Assembly: GCF_036784765.1 (NCBI RefSeq)
Contig: NZ_CP136651.1
Location: 3,112,001 to 3,176,000 of the forward strand
Direction of reading: 5' to 3'
DNA length: 64,000 nt
From: Novosphingobium sp. ZN18A2
GTDB taxonomy: Bacteria; Pseudomonadota; Alphaproteobacteria; Sphingomonadales; Sphingomonadaceae
The notes beneath the pieces were generated by a model. The model saw only the letters and a program-made list of their open reading frames with translations. It ran no database searches and was not told where the DNA came from. The position numbers were made by a program, and so were the translations under genes. Positions 8,868-17,863 of the stretch are shown one piece after another. Each line of letters opens with the position of its first letter. Positions within the stretch are counted from its first letter, which is position 1.

Positions 8868-9679
8868 ACGCGGCGCGGCGCCTGGCGCTTCCCGCCAGCG
8901 CGGCATTGACCGCGCTGGCCGGAGGCTGCGTCGGCTCATCGTCCCCGCCGCGCCAGGTCGCCCGGCCGGTCGTGCAATCGACCGCGAATGCGAACACCTA
9001 TGTCGTGCGCAGCGGAGACACGCTGTCAGAGATCGCGCAAAATCAGGGCGTGGGCATGCGCGAACTGGCGCGCGCCAACGGCATTGCCCCGCCATACCTG
9101 ATCCGCATCGGTCAGCGTTTGCGCATCCCATCGCGCAACCTTTCCTATCGCGAGCCGGCAAGGCCGGCGCCGATGCCCATGCCGCGCCCTGCGCCCACCC
9201 CGGCGCCGGTCCGCCCCTATGTTACGCCCGCCCCGCGCCCGACGAGCCTGCCAACGCCGGGTCCGGTGCGGCAGGCGCGAACGAAGATTCCGGGCGCGCC
9301 GGGCCTTACCTGGCCAACGGACGGGCCGCTTGCCAGCCGGTTCGGCAGCCTTGTGAATGGCGAACCCAACAACGGCATCGACATGACCGCCTATCCCGGC
9401 ATGGCGGTGCGGGCTTCCGCCGCCGGCACGGTGATCTTCGCCGGGCAGGAAAGCCGGCGTTTCGGCAAGACGGTGATCGTCGATCACGGGGACGGATGGA
9501 TGACCGTCTATGCCTATCTGGGCCAGCTGACGGTCAGCGCGGGGGAAAAGGTCCGCCAGCGCACGCGCATCGCCTTTGTCGGCAAGAGCGGGGAAGCGCG
9601 CGTGCCCAAGGTCCATTACGAATTGCGGCACGACAACGTGCCGGTCGATCCGCAGCTCTACCTGCCGGGACGACTTTGA
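8864..9679 (+). CDS. LysM and LytM/M23-domain lipoprotein (NlpD-like), zinc ligands degenerate
   Basis: The GTG start overlaps the serS stop (GTGA) and gives a lipoprotein signal ending LAGGC. A LysM peptidoglycan-binding domain follows (about residues 42-88, [30 protein letters not shown]), then a Pro-rich linker (about 90-150) and a LytM/M23 domain. The usual HxxxD reads NNGIDM, so the His is lost, and HxH reads KVHYELR. Like NlpD and EnvC it is therefore probably not an enzyme but an activator of a cell-wall amidase. 271 aa. Lies between serS and the channel gene with overlapping codons at both ends. Confidence 0.9.
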   Translation: MNAARRLALPASAALTALAGGCVGSSSPPRQVARPVVQSTANANTYVVRSGDTLSEIAQNQGVGMRELARANGIAPPYLIRIGQRLRIPSRNLSYREPARPAPMPMPRPAPTPAPVRPYVTPAPRPTSLPTPGPVRQARTKIPGAPGLTWPTDGPLASRFGSLVNGEPNNGIDMTAYPGMAVRASAAGTVIFAGQESRRFGKTVIVDHGDGWMTVYAYLGQLTVSAGEKVRQRTRIAFVGKSGEARVPKVHYELRHDNVPVDPQLYLPGRL

Positions 9680-10719
9680 GCGTGGCGCCGCCGCGCCAGC
9701 GCCGCCTGTTCAATCCGCTTCGGCGGGACGTGGGCGTTCCGGTCTGGGCGGATGTGGCAATACGGCTGTTCGCGGCGCTGGGGCTCGTGTTCGTTGTCGT
9801 GCTGGTCCACTGGTTCGACCGTGACGGCCTGGTCGACAATCACGACGGCCACGTCAGCTTTCTCGACGTCGTCTATTTCACGATGATCTCGATCACGACG
9901 ACCGGGTTCGGGGATATCGCGCCGGTCAGCGACCGGGCACGGATGATAGAGGCGGTGATCGTCACGCCGATCCGTCTGGCGGTGCTCTTCATTTTCGTGG
10001 GCACGGCCTACAACTTCCTTATCAAGCGCAGCTGGGAGAGATTTCGCATGGCGCAGATCCAGAAGAAGCTCACCGGCCACATCGTGGCACTGGGCTTCGG
10101 CATCTCGGGGTCGGAGGCGGTGGGCGAACTGATCGCGCGCGGCACCGATCCCAAGCGCATCGTCGTGCTCGACCTTGACGATACGCGGCTGGAGCAGGCC
10201 GCGGCGTTGGGCTGCAACGTGATGAAGGGCGATGCAACGCGCGACGATACGCTGATGGACGTGCACGTGGCGCGCGCGTCGTCGATCCTTGTCTCGGCGG
10301 GGCGCGACGACACGTCCATCCTCATCACGCTGACCGCGCGGCACCTCGCCCCCGAAATTCCCATCACGGTTGTCGTGCGGGCGGAAGACAACGAGCAGCT
10401 TGCCCGGCAAGCAGGCGCCAGCAACGTGATCAATCCGGTGCGCTTCACCGGCCTCTTGCTGGCGGGTTCTGCCCACGGCCTGCACGTGGCGGACTATCTG
10501 GGCGACCTTGCCTCGGTCACCGGCCGTGTCCAGCTGGTCGAACGCCCGGTAACCCCGGACGAGGTGGGCAAGCCGCTAAGCGCGCTGGCCAGCGGCGGAC
10601 AGGGGCTGCGCGCCTATCGCGCCGGGCAGGCCATCGGGTTTTGGGAAGACGCGGCGCAAGCGCTTCAGGCGGGCGATATCGTGGTCGAGATCGTGCCGGC
10701 TCCGGCCGAATCGGCTTGA
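9676..10719 (+). CDS. Two-helix potassium channel with TrkA-N (RCK) domain
   Basis: 347 aa from a TTG that overlaps the upstream stop (TTGA); a GTG two codons later is an alternative. TM1 is about residues 22-42; the pore helix and filter read MISITTTGFGDIAP, where TTTGFGD is a K+ selectivity filter; TM2 is about 95-117. From residue 130 a Rossmann RCK domain follows (HIVALGFGISGSEAVGELI, VVLDLDD, CNVMKGDATRDDTL), then a TrkA-C-like tail. Likely a ligand-gated inner-membrane K+ channel, probably tetrameric. Co-translated with the NlpD-like gene. Confidence 0.92.
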   Translation: MSVAPPRQRRLFNPLRRDVGVPVWADVAIRLFAALGLVFVVVLVHWFDRDGLVDNHDGHVSFLDVVYFTMISITTTGFGDIAPVSDRARMIEAVIVTPIRLAVLFIFVGTAYNFLIKRSWERFRMAQIQKKLTGHIVALGFGISGSEAVGELIARGTDPKRIVVLDLDDTRLEQAAALGCNVMKGDATRDDTLMDVHVARASSILVSAGRDDTSILITLTARHLAPEIPITVVVRAEDNEQLARQAGASNVINPVRFTGLLLAGSAHGLHVADYLGDLASVTGRVQLVERPVTPDEVGKPLSALASGGQGLRAYRAGQAIGFWEDAAQALQAGDIVVEIVPAPAESA

Positions 10720-10739
10720 CGGTCGCGCGGAAATCGCCC

Positions 10740-11150
10740 CTAGCCGAACAGGAAGAAGACCAGCCCCATCGATAGATAGGCGAACAGCCAGTAACCGGCG
10801 TCGATCATGGCCAGCCGGGTGGAAATGCGCTGGTGCGAATAGCTGGTCCACAGCGCCGGAATGACGAACGCGATCGCCAGCCCGCCCGACATCATGAAAT
10901 AGAGCCACGGCTTCACCGAAAGCGTTGCTTCGCCCACTCGCGCGAACATGTGGCCGATCATGGTCGAGGAAACCAGCAGCAGCAGGGCGCTGATCATGAG
11001 GGTCCGCCCGGGCGACGTGCGCGTACCCAGGCCGCCGGGTCCAACCTCCTCAAGCTTGGCGCGGCCGAACAGCGGTCCGTACCACAGGCCGGACACACCC
11101 AGCGCTACGGCAGTTGCGACTACCACGGCAAGCCAGTTTACCGGTCCCAT
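10740..11150 (-). CDS. DUF1761 integral membrane protein
   Basis: 136 aa with four predicted helices. It begins [20 protein letters not shown] followed by [11 protein letters not shown], the characteristic DUF1761 start, and later has [19 protein letters not shown]. The start was chosen at this motif; the frame is open much further upstream but without family match. It is divergent from rimO. Function unknown. Confidence 0.85.
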   Translation of the reverse strand: MGPVNWLAVVVATAVALGVSGLWYGPLFGRAKLEEVGPGGLGTRTSPGRTLMISALLLLVSSTMIGHMFARVGEATLSVKPWLYFMMSGGLAIAFVIPALWTSYSHQRISTRLAMIDAGYWLFAYLSMGLVFFLFG

Positions 11151-11271
11151 GCCTTCCTCTCGTGCCGACCCTGTTTGTGCACGTGCTAACGCTCCATACC
11201 GGGCATTGCAAATGCACCCGTTGTGGAGATTGGTGACTGTTTCACGAAAAGCGCCTATGGGCGCGCCAATC

Positions 11272-12663
11272 ATGGCATCGCAAACCCCGCAAGACACCAC
11301 CCGCATCCCCGCATCGCCGCGCGTCGGCATGGTCAGCCTCGGCTGTCCGAAAGCACTGGTCGATTCCGAACGCATCCTCACGCGACTGCGCGCGGATGGC
11401 TATGCGATGAGCGCCGATTACGCGGGGGCGGACGTTGTTCTGGTCAACACTTGCGGCTTCCTCGATTCCGCCAAGGAAGAAAGCCTGGCCGCGATTGGCG
11501 AGGCCATTGCCGAAAACGGTCGCGTAATCGTGACCGGCTGCATGGGGAACGAGGCCGAAACGATCCGCGCGCGTTTTCCCGACGTACTGGCGGTAACCGG
11601 CGCGCACCAGTATGAGGCGGTTGTCGATGCCGTGCACGACGCGGCGCCCCCGGCGCGCGGTCCGTTTGTCGACCTGATCCCGCAGCCCGATATAAAGCTC
11701 ACCCCGCGCCATTACGGCTATCTGAAGATATCCGAGGGCTGCAACCATTCCTGCGCGTTCTGCATCATCCCGCAACTGCGTGGAAAGCTCGCCAGCCGCC
11801 GCATAGACGCGGTGCTGCGCGAAGCGGAAAAGCTGGTCGCGGCGGGGACGAATGAACTGCTGGTGATCAGCCAGGACACCTCTGCCTATGGCGTCGACGT
11901 GCGGCACGAGACGCGCGACTGGAAGGGGCATCCGGTCCGCACGCACATGACCGACCTTGCCCGCGAACTGGGCGGGTTGCGCACGCCCGGGGGGCAGGTG
12001 CCGTGGGTGCGGCTGCACTATGTTTACCCCTACCCTCACGTCGACGCGGTGATCCCGCTGATGGCCGAAGGGCTGGTCACGCCCTATCTCGACATTCCCT
12101 TTCAGCACGCCAGCCCGTCTGTCCTGAAAGCCATGAAGCGACCGGCGAACGAGGCCAAGGTGCTCGAGCGCCTGAAATCCTGGCGCGAAATTTGTCCCGA
12201 CGTCGCCATCCGTTCCAGCTTCGTCGTCGGCTTCCCCGGTGAGACCGAGGACGATTTCCGCTACCTGCTCGACTGGCTGGACGAAGCACAGCTTGACCGG
12301 GTGGGCGGCTTCCGGTTCGAGCCGGTCGAAGGCGCGGCGGCCAACGATCTGCCCGGTGCCGTGCCCGAAGAGGTGAAGGAAGAACGCTACGCCCGTCTGA
12401 TGGAAAAGACCGAGGCGATCAGCGCGGCGAAGCTGGCGGCAAAGGTCGGGCGGACGATCCCGGTAATCGTCGACGAAGTGGGCGAGCCCGACGAGGACGG
12501 CGATATCGGCGCAACCGCGCGCAGCCAGGCCGACGCGCCAGAGATCGACGGCGCGGTTTACCTGCGCAACGTGCCAGCATCGCTGAAACCCGGCGATATC
12601 GTGGACGTGGCGATAGAAGACGCTGACGCGCACGACCTGTACGGAGCCATCGCCGGCGCGTGA
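11272..12663 (+). CDS. rimO: Ribosomal protein S12 methylthiotransferase RimO
   Basis: Radical SAM enzyme that adds a methylthio group to the conserved Asp of ribosomal protein S12. 463 aa. The N-terminal UPF0004 domain has the cluster cysteines in [20 protein letters not shown] and VTGCMGN. The radical SAM motif CxxxCxxC is CNHSCAFC, followed by IIPQLRGK, and a TRAM domain closes the C-terminus. [12 protein letters not shown] separates RimO from its paralogue MiaB. The start was set at MASQTPQD; an ATG five codons earlier is possible. Confidence 0.97.
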   Translation: MASQTPQDTTRIPASPRVGMVSLGCPKALVDSERILTRLRADGYAMSADYAGADVVLVNTCGFLDSAKEESLAAIGEAIAENGRVIVTGCMGNEAETIRARFPDVLAVTGAHQYEAVVDAVHDAAPPARGPFVDLIPQPDIKLTPRHYGYLKISEGCNHSCAFCIIPQLRGKLASRRIDAVLREAEKLVAAGTNELLVISQDTSAYGVDVRHETRDWKGHPVRTHMTDLARELGGLRTPGGQVPWVRLHYVYPYPHVDAVIPLMAEGLVTPYLDIPFQHASPSVLKAMKRPANEAKVLERLKSWREICPDVAIRSSFVVGFPGETEDDFRYLLDWLDEAQLDRVGGFRFEPVEGAAANDLPGAVPEEVKEERYARLMEKTEAISAAKLAAKVGRTIPVIVDEVGEPDEDGDIGATARSQADAPEIDGAVYLRNVPASLKPGDIVDVAIEDADAHDLYGAIAGA

Positions 12664-12752
12664 TTGCCGGGATTTAACGGAACCCCATCGGCGCTCCGGG
12701 CGTAGGGAAAGCATCCCGGCTTTCCCGTAACCGCAAAATGGAGCTGCCTGCC

Positions 12753-14462
12753 ATGTCGCTGACCGTCGCCGAACTTCTGACCCGGACGCTTGCCGAAATC
12801 GGCGTCAGCCATGTCTTCGGGATCGTCGGCGACGCGCTGAACCCCTTCACCGATGCGCTGCGGCGCGACGACCGTATCGGCTGGGTCGGCGTGCGGCACG
12901 AGGAAGGCGCCGCACTCGCCGCCGCCGGACAGGCGAAGCTGACCGGGCGGCTGGCGGTGTGTTGCGGCACCACCGGGCCGGGCGGAAACCATCTTGTCGC
13001 CGGCCTTTACGAAGCGCGCAAGGACCATGCGCCGGTGCTGGCGATTTCCGGCGGGGTGCCGTCCGCCAAGCGGGGGCTGGACTATCACCAGGAAGACGAT
13101 CCGGTGGAGCTGTTCCGCGACGTGTCGGTCTATTCCGAACTTGTCGCCAGCCCGGAACAGGCGCCGGGCGTGATCCGCCAGGCCATTGCCGAAGCCTATG
13201 GCCGCAAGGGCGTGGCGCATCTTTCGATCCCGCCCGACGTGTTTTCCGCGAAAGTGGAAATCGATGCGATACCCGGTCTTGCCACCCTGCGCCCGCGACC
13301 GGCCTTCGCCCCGGCGGAGGGCGAGATAGACCGGGCCGCGCTGATGATTGCGGAGGCTGAAAAGATCGCGGTGTTCTGCGGCGAAGGGTGTCGCGGCGCG
13401 GAAGTGGAACTGGTGCAGCTGGCCGAACGGCTGCAGGCTCCGCTGATGCACACCTTTCGCGGCAAGGACCTGTTGCCGTTCGACAATGCCTACTGGATCG
13501 GCGGCGTCGGCATGATCGGCGGCAGGCCGGGCGTGGACGCGCTGCACGATGCCGACCTGATGTTGATGGTGGGCACGGACTATCCCTATTCGGAATACCT
13601 GCCCCAGCACGGCAAGGTGATCCAGATCGACGAGCGGGCAGAGGCGCTGGGCCGCCGGGCACCGGCAGGGCTGGGCGTGGTCGGATCGGTCAAGCCCGCA
13701 CTCGCCCGCCTGATCGAACGCCTGCCCCAGCGTAGCGACAGCGCGTTTCTGGACAAGGTCAAGGCAGACCGCGCCGAATGGAACGCGATGCTGGACGAAA
13801 AGGCCAGCCCGTCACGAACGGGCCACCGGCTCCACCCGCAGCAACTGGCGCGCGCGATCAGTGACCGCGTGGCGCAGGACGCGATCTGGGTAACGGATAC
13901 CGGCGAAGTCACGCTGTGGGCCGCGAACTGGTTCCGCCAGAACGGGCGCCAGCGCATGACCGGATCGTTCAACAACGGCGCCGTGGGCACGGGAATGGGC
14001 ATCGCAAACGGTGTGCAGGCGCTCGATCCCGCGCGCCAGGTGGTGCTCCACGCGGGCGACGGCGGCTTCACGATGCTGTGCAGCGAATTCATGACCGCAG
14101 TCGAGCACAAGCTGCCGGTAAAGGTGGTGGTTTACGACAACAGCGGCTGGGGCCTCGTCCACCTGGAAATGGAGGGCGCGGCGCTGCCGGCGGCAAAGGG
14201 CACCGAGTTTCCGAACATGGATTTCGCGGCCTTCGCCCGGGCCTGTGGCGGCGAAGGCTTCTCCGTCCACACCACCGGCGAATTGCCGGGCACGATCGAA
14301 AGCTGGCTGTCGGCCCCCGGCCCGGCAATCCTCCACGCGATGGTCGATCCGGACGAAATCCCGGCCATGCCGCACATCGACATTGGCCAGGCCGCACGCT
14401 TCGGCATCGCACGCATCCGCGAGGCGTGGCTTTCGTTGACCGGCCGCGAAAACGAAGCCTGA
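12753..14462 (+). CDS. ThDP-dependent pyruvate oxidase/dehydrogenase, PoxB-like
   Basis: 569 aa with the three-domain thiamine-diphosphate fold: an N-terminal Pyr domain with the catalytic Glu in GVRHEEGAALAAAGQAKLTG, a central FAD/nucleotide domain, and a C-terminal PP domain with GDGGFTMLCSEFMTA and VVYDNSGWG (the GDG...N motif). Closest in pattern to PoxB, which decarboxylates pyruvate to acetate and CO2 and passes electrons to the quinone pool; other ThDP oxidases cannot be excluded. GGAG lies 9 nt before the ATG; another ATG 5 codons upstream overlaps that site. Convergent with the cytochrome c gene. Confidence 0.85.
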   Translation: MSLTVAELLTRTLAEIGVSHVFGIVGDALNPFTDALRRDDRIGWVGVRHEEGAALAAAGQAKLTGRLAVCCGTTGPGGNHLVAGLYEARKDHAPVLAISGGVPSAKRGLDYHQEDDPVELFRDVSVYSELVASPEQAPGVIRQAIAEAYGRKGVAHLSIPPDVFSAKVEIDAIPGLATLRPRPAFAPAEGEIDRAALMIAEAEKIAVFCGEGCRGAEVELVQLAERLQAPLMHTFRGKDLLPFDNAYWIGGVGMIGGRPGVDALHDADLMLMVGTDYPYSEYLPQHGKVIQIDERAEALGRRAPAGLGVVGSVKPALARLIERLPQRSDSAFLDKVKADRAEWNAMLDEKASPSRTGHRLHPQQLARAISDRVAQDAIWVTDTGEVTLWAANWFRQNGRQRMTGSFNNGAVGTGMGIANGVQALDPARQVVLHAGDGGFTMLCSEFMTAVEHKLPVKVVVYDNSGWGLVHLEMEGAALPAAKGTEFPNMDFAAFARACGGEGFSVHTTGELPGTIESWLSAPGPAILHAMVDPDEIPAMPHIDIGQAARFGIARIREAWLSLTGRENEA

Positions 14463-14502
14463 ACGCCCCGTTTCGGATTGGGCAGTTTCAGATCGGGCGG
14501 AT

Positions 14503-15507
14503 TCAGAGCGGGCCGCCGGGCACACCCGCGCCCAGCAGCTTTCCGTCCACCACCTTGCCGTAATAGCTTTTCTGGCCCTTGTGGTGCTTCTTCGCGTTTT
14601 CCGCGACGGTGCCGGTCTGGCGCGGATCCCTGGGGCGTTCGTGGCTGTCGACATAGGCCGCCACATCCCAAGCGTCCTGATCGCTCAGGGTGCCGCTGGT
14701 GCCATAGGGCATGTTCCACTTGATGAAGGCCGCGGCCTTGTCGACCTTCGCCAGCCCCGCGCCCCAGTTATAGCTGTGCGGCCCCCAAAGCGGCGGGAAG
14801 GTGACGTTGCGGCCGGAATGGCTGCCCTGCCCGTCCGCACCGTGGCAGGAATCGCACTGCTGTTCGAACACCTTCTTCCCGCGAACGGGATCATAGCCCA
14901 GCTTGGTTTCCTTCACCGCCGGAAAGCCGCCGCCAACCATCTTCACGCCCGTCGGCGCGCCGGTGGCCAGCCAGTGGAAATAGGCTTCAAGATCGCGATA
15001 GACCGGGCTGCCGCGCGCGGGTGCACCGCCTGCGGGGCTGTCCTGCGCGTTCATCGAATACATGAAGCAGCCGCGGATGCGGTCTTCCATGTCGTTGATC
15101 TGGCCGTTCTTCGAACGATAGGCCGGATACTTCACCCAGGCCGCCCACATCGGCGAAGCCTTGGGGCGGCGCCCGCCGTCTAGGTGGCAATTGGTGCATG
15201 ACAGCGCACCGCCGACATAGGCGCGCGCATTGCCCGGCGTATCCGAAAAGATCGCCATGCCGCGCCGGATCGCATCGCCGTCCGGCCCGTCGGGGATTGT
15301 CGCCGGACTGGGCGGCTGGAAGCCCGCCGTCTTCGGGTCGGGCGTTTCCGCCTCGGTGGGCGTGCCCTGGTGATAGCCTGCCAGATCGGCGAGGAGCGAT
15401 CCGCCGTTCACAAGCAGCATCGCCGCAAGCCCGCCACCGAACGCGGCCAGCAGCGGCAATAGGATCGGCGAACCGCCTTTTTGCGAAGTACCTTCGTTTT
15501 CCTGCAT
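14503..15507 (-). CDS. Membrane-anchored dihaem cytochrome c, TsdA-like (thiosulfate dehydrogenase family)
   Basis: 334 aa with one N-terminal membrane anchor (about residues 13-34) and a periplasmic domain with two haem c motifs, CTNCH (104-108) and CDSCH (218-222). DRIRGCFMYSMNAQ follows the first haem, placing Cys147 39 residues after the haem His. That matches the unusual axial Cys of TsdA thiosulfate dehydrogenase/tetrathionate reductase. IKWNMPYG supplies the likely Met ligand of haem 2. Family enzymes interconvert thiosulfate and tetrathionate. Three ATG starts are possible; this one is nearest to the membrane anchor. Confidence 0.8.
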   Translation of the reverse strand: MQENEGTSQKGGSPILLPLLAAFGGGLAAMLLVNGGSLLADLAGYHQGTPTEAETPDPKTAGFQPPSPATIPDGPDGDAIRRGMAIFSDTPGNARAYVGGALSCTNCHLDGGRRPKASPMWAAWVKYPAYRSKNGQINDMEDRIRGCFMYSMNAQDSPAGGAPARGSPVYRDLEAYFHWLATGAPTGVKMVGGGFPAVKETKLGYDPVRGKKVFEQQCDSCHGADGQGSHSGRNVTFPPLWGPHSYNWGAGLAKVDKAAAFIKWNMPYGTSGTLSDQDAWDVAAYVDSHERPRDPRQTGTVAENAKKHHKGQKSYYGKVVDGKLLGAGVPGGPL

Positions 15508-15641
15508 TCCTGGCCTATTTCCTGTCCGGCCGATAGCCTGGCTGGCTCTCCCGCGCGCATTCATGCCGCGCCGGACGCCCGCCGTCAAACATTAGCGTTT
15601 ACTGATAGGCGTTCGCAGGATCGCCCCTCATAACAACGCTC

Positions 15642-15663
15642 TTGTAACATTGCGGTCATAAAC
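15642..15663 (+). promoter_or_regulatory. Candidate PHO box (PhoB site) before the NUDIX-DUF47/PiT operon
   Basis: TTGTAAC-ATTG-CGGTCAT-AAAC: two heptamers at 11-bp spacing, each close to the PhoB half-sites CTGTAAC/CTGTCAT. It lies about 46 nt before the proposed start. In rhizobia the DUF47-pit operon is PhoB-controlled, which makes a site here plausible, but neither half is perfect. Confidence 0.4.
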
Positions 15664-15708
15664 GTAGGCGCGCGACCGGAAAGAGAACATCGGGTCCGGA
15701 GATCAACC

Positions 15709-16833
15709 ATTCGCCAGATTGCTGCCCTGCCTTATTGCACAGAGGGGCCGGGGCTCGACGCCCCGGTGCGGGTGATGCTTGTCACCTCGCGCCGGACCGG
15801 ACGCTGGGTGATCCCCAAGGGCAATCTGATGGCCGGCACGCCGTCCCACGCGGCGGCCGCGCTAGAGGCGGAGGAAGAGGCCGGAATCCGCGGGCTGGCC
15901 TGCCCCGTCGCGATCGGCAGCTATCGCTATCGCAAGCGCAGGCGCAACGGCGCGTCGCTTATGGTCGATGTGGAAGTCTTTCCGCTCTCGGTCAGTGAGG
16001 AACTGGCGACGTGGAAGGAAAAGGACGAGCGGGAACGCCGCTGGTTCACGCTTGCCGAAGCGGCGAACGCCGTGGACGAGCCCGATTTGCGCGAACTGAT
16101 CCGTTCGTTCGGGCCAAAGGAATTTCGCGCGGCGGCCGTTCGCACCGGCATGCTGAACGTGGTTGCCAAGAAATCAAGGATTCCCAAGATGTTCGCATGG
16201 TTCCAGCGCCTTCTCCCGAAGACCGGCAACTTCTTCGAACTGTTCGAGGCGCACGCGCTTACGATCACCGCGGCCGCCGATGCGCTGGCCCGCCTGTTGC
16301 AGGGCGCGTCTTCCCCGGCGGACCACATCCGCGAAGTGAACGAGCGGGAAACCGATGCGGACAACATCATCCGCGAAGTGCTGCACACCGTGCGCGAAAC
16401 CTTCCTGACGCCGTTCGATCGCAGCGCAATCACCAGCCTGATCGGATCGATGGACGATTCGGTCGATGAAATGCAGGCCGCCGTCCAGGCGATCGACGTG
16501 TACGACGTGACCGAGTTCGATCAGGAAATGAAGGACATGGCCGCCATCATCGTGGATTGCGCGCGGCTTACCGCCGAGGCGATCCCCCTGCTGCGCGACG
16601 TGGGCCGCAACGGCAACCGCCTGCACGAACTGACCGAACGGATGGTCCGGGCCGAAAACCACGCGGACGAAGTGCACCGCGCCGGGCTCAAGCGCAATTT
16701 CCGCGAGTTCGGCAAGGTCGACACGCCGCGCTTCATCGTGGCGCGCGAAATCTACAAGCATCTCGAACGGATCGTGGACGCTTTCGAAGACGTCGCGAAC
16801 GAGATCGACGGCATCGTGATCGACCACGCCTGA
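15709..16833 (+). CDS. NUDIX hydrolase - DUF47 (PhoU-like/PiT accessory) fusion protein
   Basis: One open frame joins two families. Residues 1-160: NUDIX fold of the DIPP type (IRQIAALPY, RVMLVTSRRTGRWVIPKGNL), whose box reads LEAEEEAGI where REUxEExGU is expected, so the Arg is Leu but the metal-binding Glu are kept. Residues 161-374: a complete DUF47 protein (MFAWFQRLLPKTGNFFELFE onward), the all-helical PhoU-like partner of PiT transporters. The first NUDIX strand lies upstream of the first GTG (15766), and GGAG sits 7 nt before an ATT at 15709, so AUU initiation is proposed. The DUF47 half also has its own AAGGA-8nt-ATG at 16189. The PiT gene follows after 16 nt. Confidence 0.75.
   Translation: MRQIAALPYCTEGPGLDAPVRVMLVTSRRTGRWVIPKGNLMAGTPSHAAAALEAEEEAGIRGLACPVAIGSYRYRKRRRNGASLMVDVEVFPLSVSEELATWKEKDERERRWFTLAEAANAVDEPDLRELIRSFGPKEFRAAAVRTGMLNVVAKKSRIPKMFAWFQRLLPKTGNFFELFEAHALTITAAADALARLLQGASSPADHIREVNERETDADNIIREVLHTVRETFLTPFDRSAITSLIGSMDDSVDEMQAAVQAIDVYDVTEFDQEMKDMAAIIVDCARLTAEAIPLLRDVGRNGNRLHELTERMVRAENHADEVHRAGLKRNFREFGKVDTPRFIVAREIYKHLERIVDAFEDVANEIDGIVIDHA
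16176..16191 (+). promoter_or_regulatory. Internal ribosome-binding site and start for the DUF47 half
   Basis: AAGGA (16176-16180), an 8-nt spacer and ATG at 16189. Translation from here would give a stand-alone 214-aa DUF47 protein, the normal family length. It may therefore be made both fused and alone. Confidence 0.55.
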
Positions 16834-16849
16834 ACGAAGGGGCGACACG

Positions 16850-17863
16850 ATGTACGAACTCGCCTTCCCGCTGCTGGTGGGGCTGATCGTCACCGCGCTG
16901 GCGTTCGACTTTCTCAACGGCCTGCACGATGCCGCGAACTCTATCGCCACCGTCGTATCCACGCGGCTTCTGCGCCCGGTTCCTGCGGTGGCCTTTGCCG
17001 CCGTGTTCAACGCCGGCGCCTATTTCCTGACGATCACCTTTCCCAGCCTGCACAAAGTGGCGGAAACGATCGGCGCCGGCCTGATCGACAAGAACCTGGT
17101 CACGCCTTCGGTAGTGTTCGGGGCACTGGTGGGCGCGATGTTCTGGAACGTCGTCACCTGGATGAAGGGCATCCCCTCGTCCTCAAGCCACGCGCTTGTC
17201 GGCGGCATCGTGGGTGCGGGCGTCGCGCACGCGGGCATCGCCGGTATCGAGTGGACCGGCCTCAACAAGACGCTGATCGCCATCGTGCTGTCTCCGCTTC
17301 TGGGCATGATCCTGTCGATGGCGATCATGCTGGTGACGAGCTGGGCCTTTTCGCGCAGTTCCAACCGCGTCGCCGAACGATCGTTCCGGTTCCTGCACCT
17401 CATTTCCTCGGGCACCTATTCGCTCAGCCACGGCCTGAACGATGCGCAGAAAACGATGGGCATCATCACCGTCCTGCTGTTTTCGACCGGCCACCTGAAC
17501 GGCAAGTTCGAAGTGCCGCACTGGGTTGCGCTGTCCTGCTACACGGCGATGGGGCTGGGCACGCTGGTCGGCGGCTGGAAGATCATCGAGACGATGGGAT
17601 CGCGCATCACCAAGCTTTCCCAGCACCAGGGATTTTCCGCGTCGCTTGGCGGTTCGATCATGGTCTTCGCCGCATCGTTGCTGGGCATTCCCGTCTCCAC
17701 CACGCACACGATCACCGGCTGCGTGATCGGCGCGGGCGTTTCCCGCCGCGCCAGCGCGGTGCGCTGGGGCGTGGCGAGCGACGTGGTTGTTGCCTGGGTG
17801 GTGACGATCCCCGCTTCGGCGCTGGTGGGCGCGGCGTTCTATATGCTGACCCTGCTGTTCTAG
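16850..17863 (+). CDS. Low-affinity inorganic phosphate transporter (PiT family)
   Basis: 337 aa, about ten membrane helices, H+- or metal-phosphate symport. Both halves carry the PiT signature: FLNGLHDAANSIATVVSTR near residue 20 and LSHGLNDAQKTMGII near residue 195; GIPVSTTHTITGCVIGAG is the conserved second-half motif. It sits 16 nt behind the DUF47 protein, its standard regulatory partner. The stop codon overlaps the stop of the convergent CDF gene. Confidence 0.95.
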   Translation: MYELAFPLLVGLIVTALAFDFLNGLHDAANSIATVVSTRLLRPVPAVAFAAVFNAGAYFLTITFPSLHKVAETIGAGLIDKNLVTPSVVFGALVGAMFWNVVTWMKGIPSSSSHALVGGIVGAGVAHAGIAGIEWTGLNKTLIAIVLSPLLGMILSMAIMLVTSWAFSRSSNRVAERSFRFLHLISSGTYSLSHGLNDAQKTMGIITVLLFSTGHLNGKFEVPHWVALSCYTAMGLGTLVGGWKIIETMGSRITKLSQHQGFSASLGGSIMVFAASLLGIPVSTTHTITGCVIGAGVSRRASAVRWGVASDVVVAWVVTIPASALVGAAFYMLTLLF

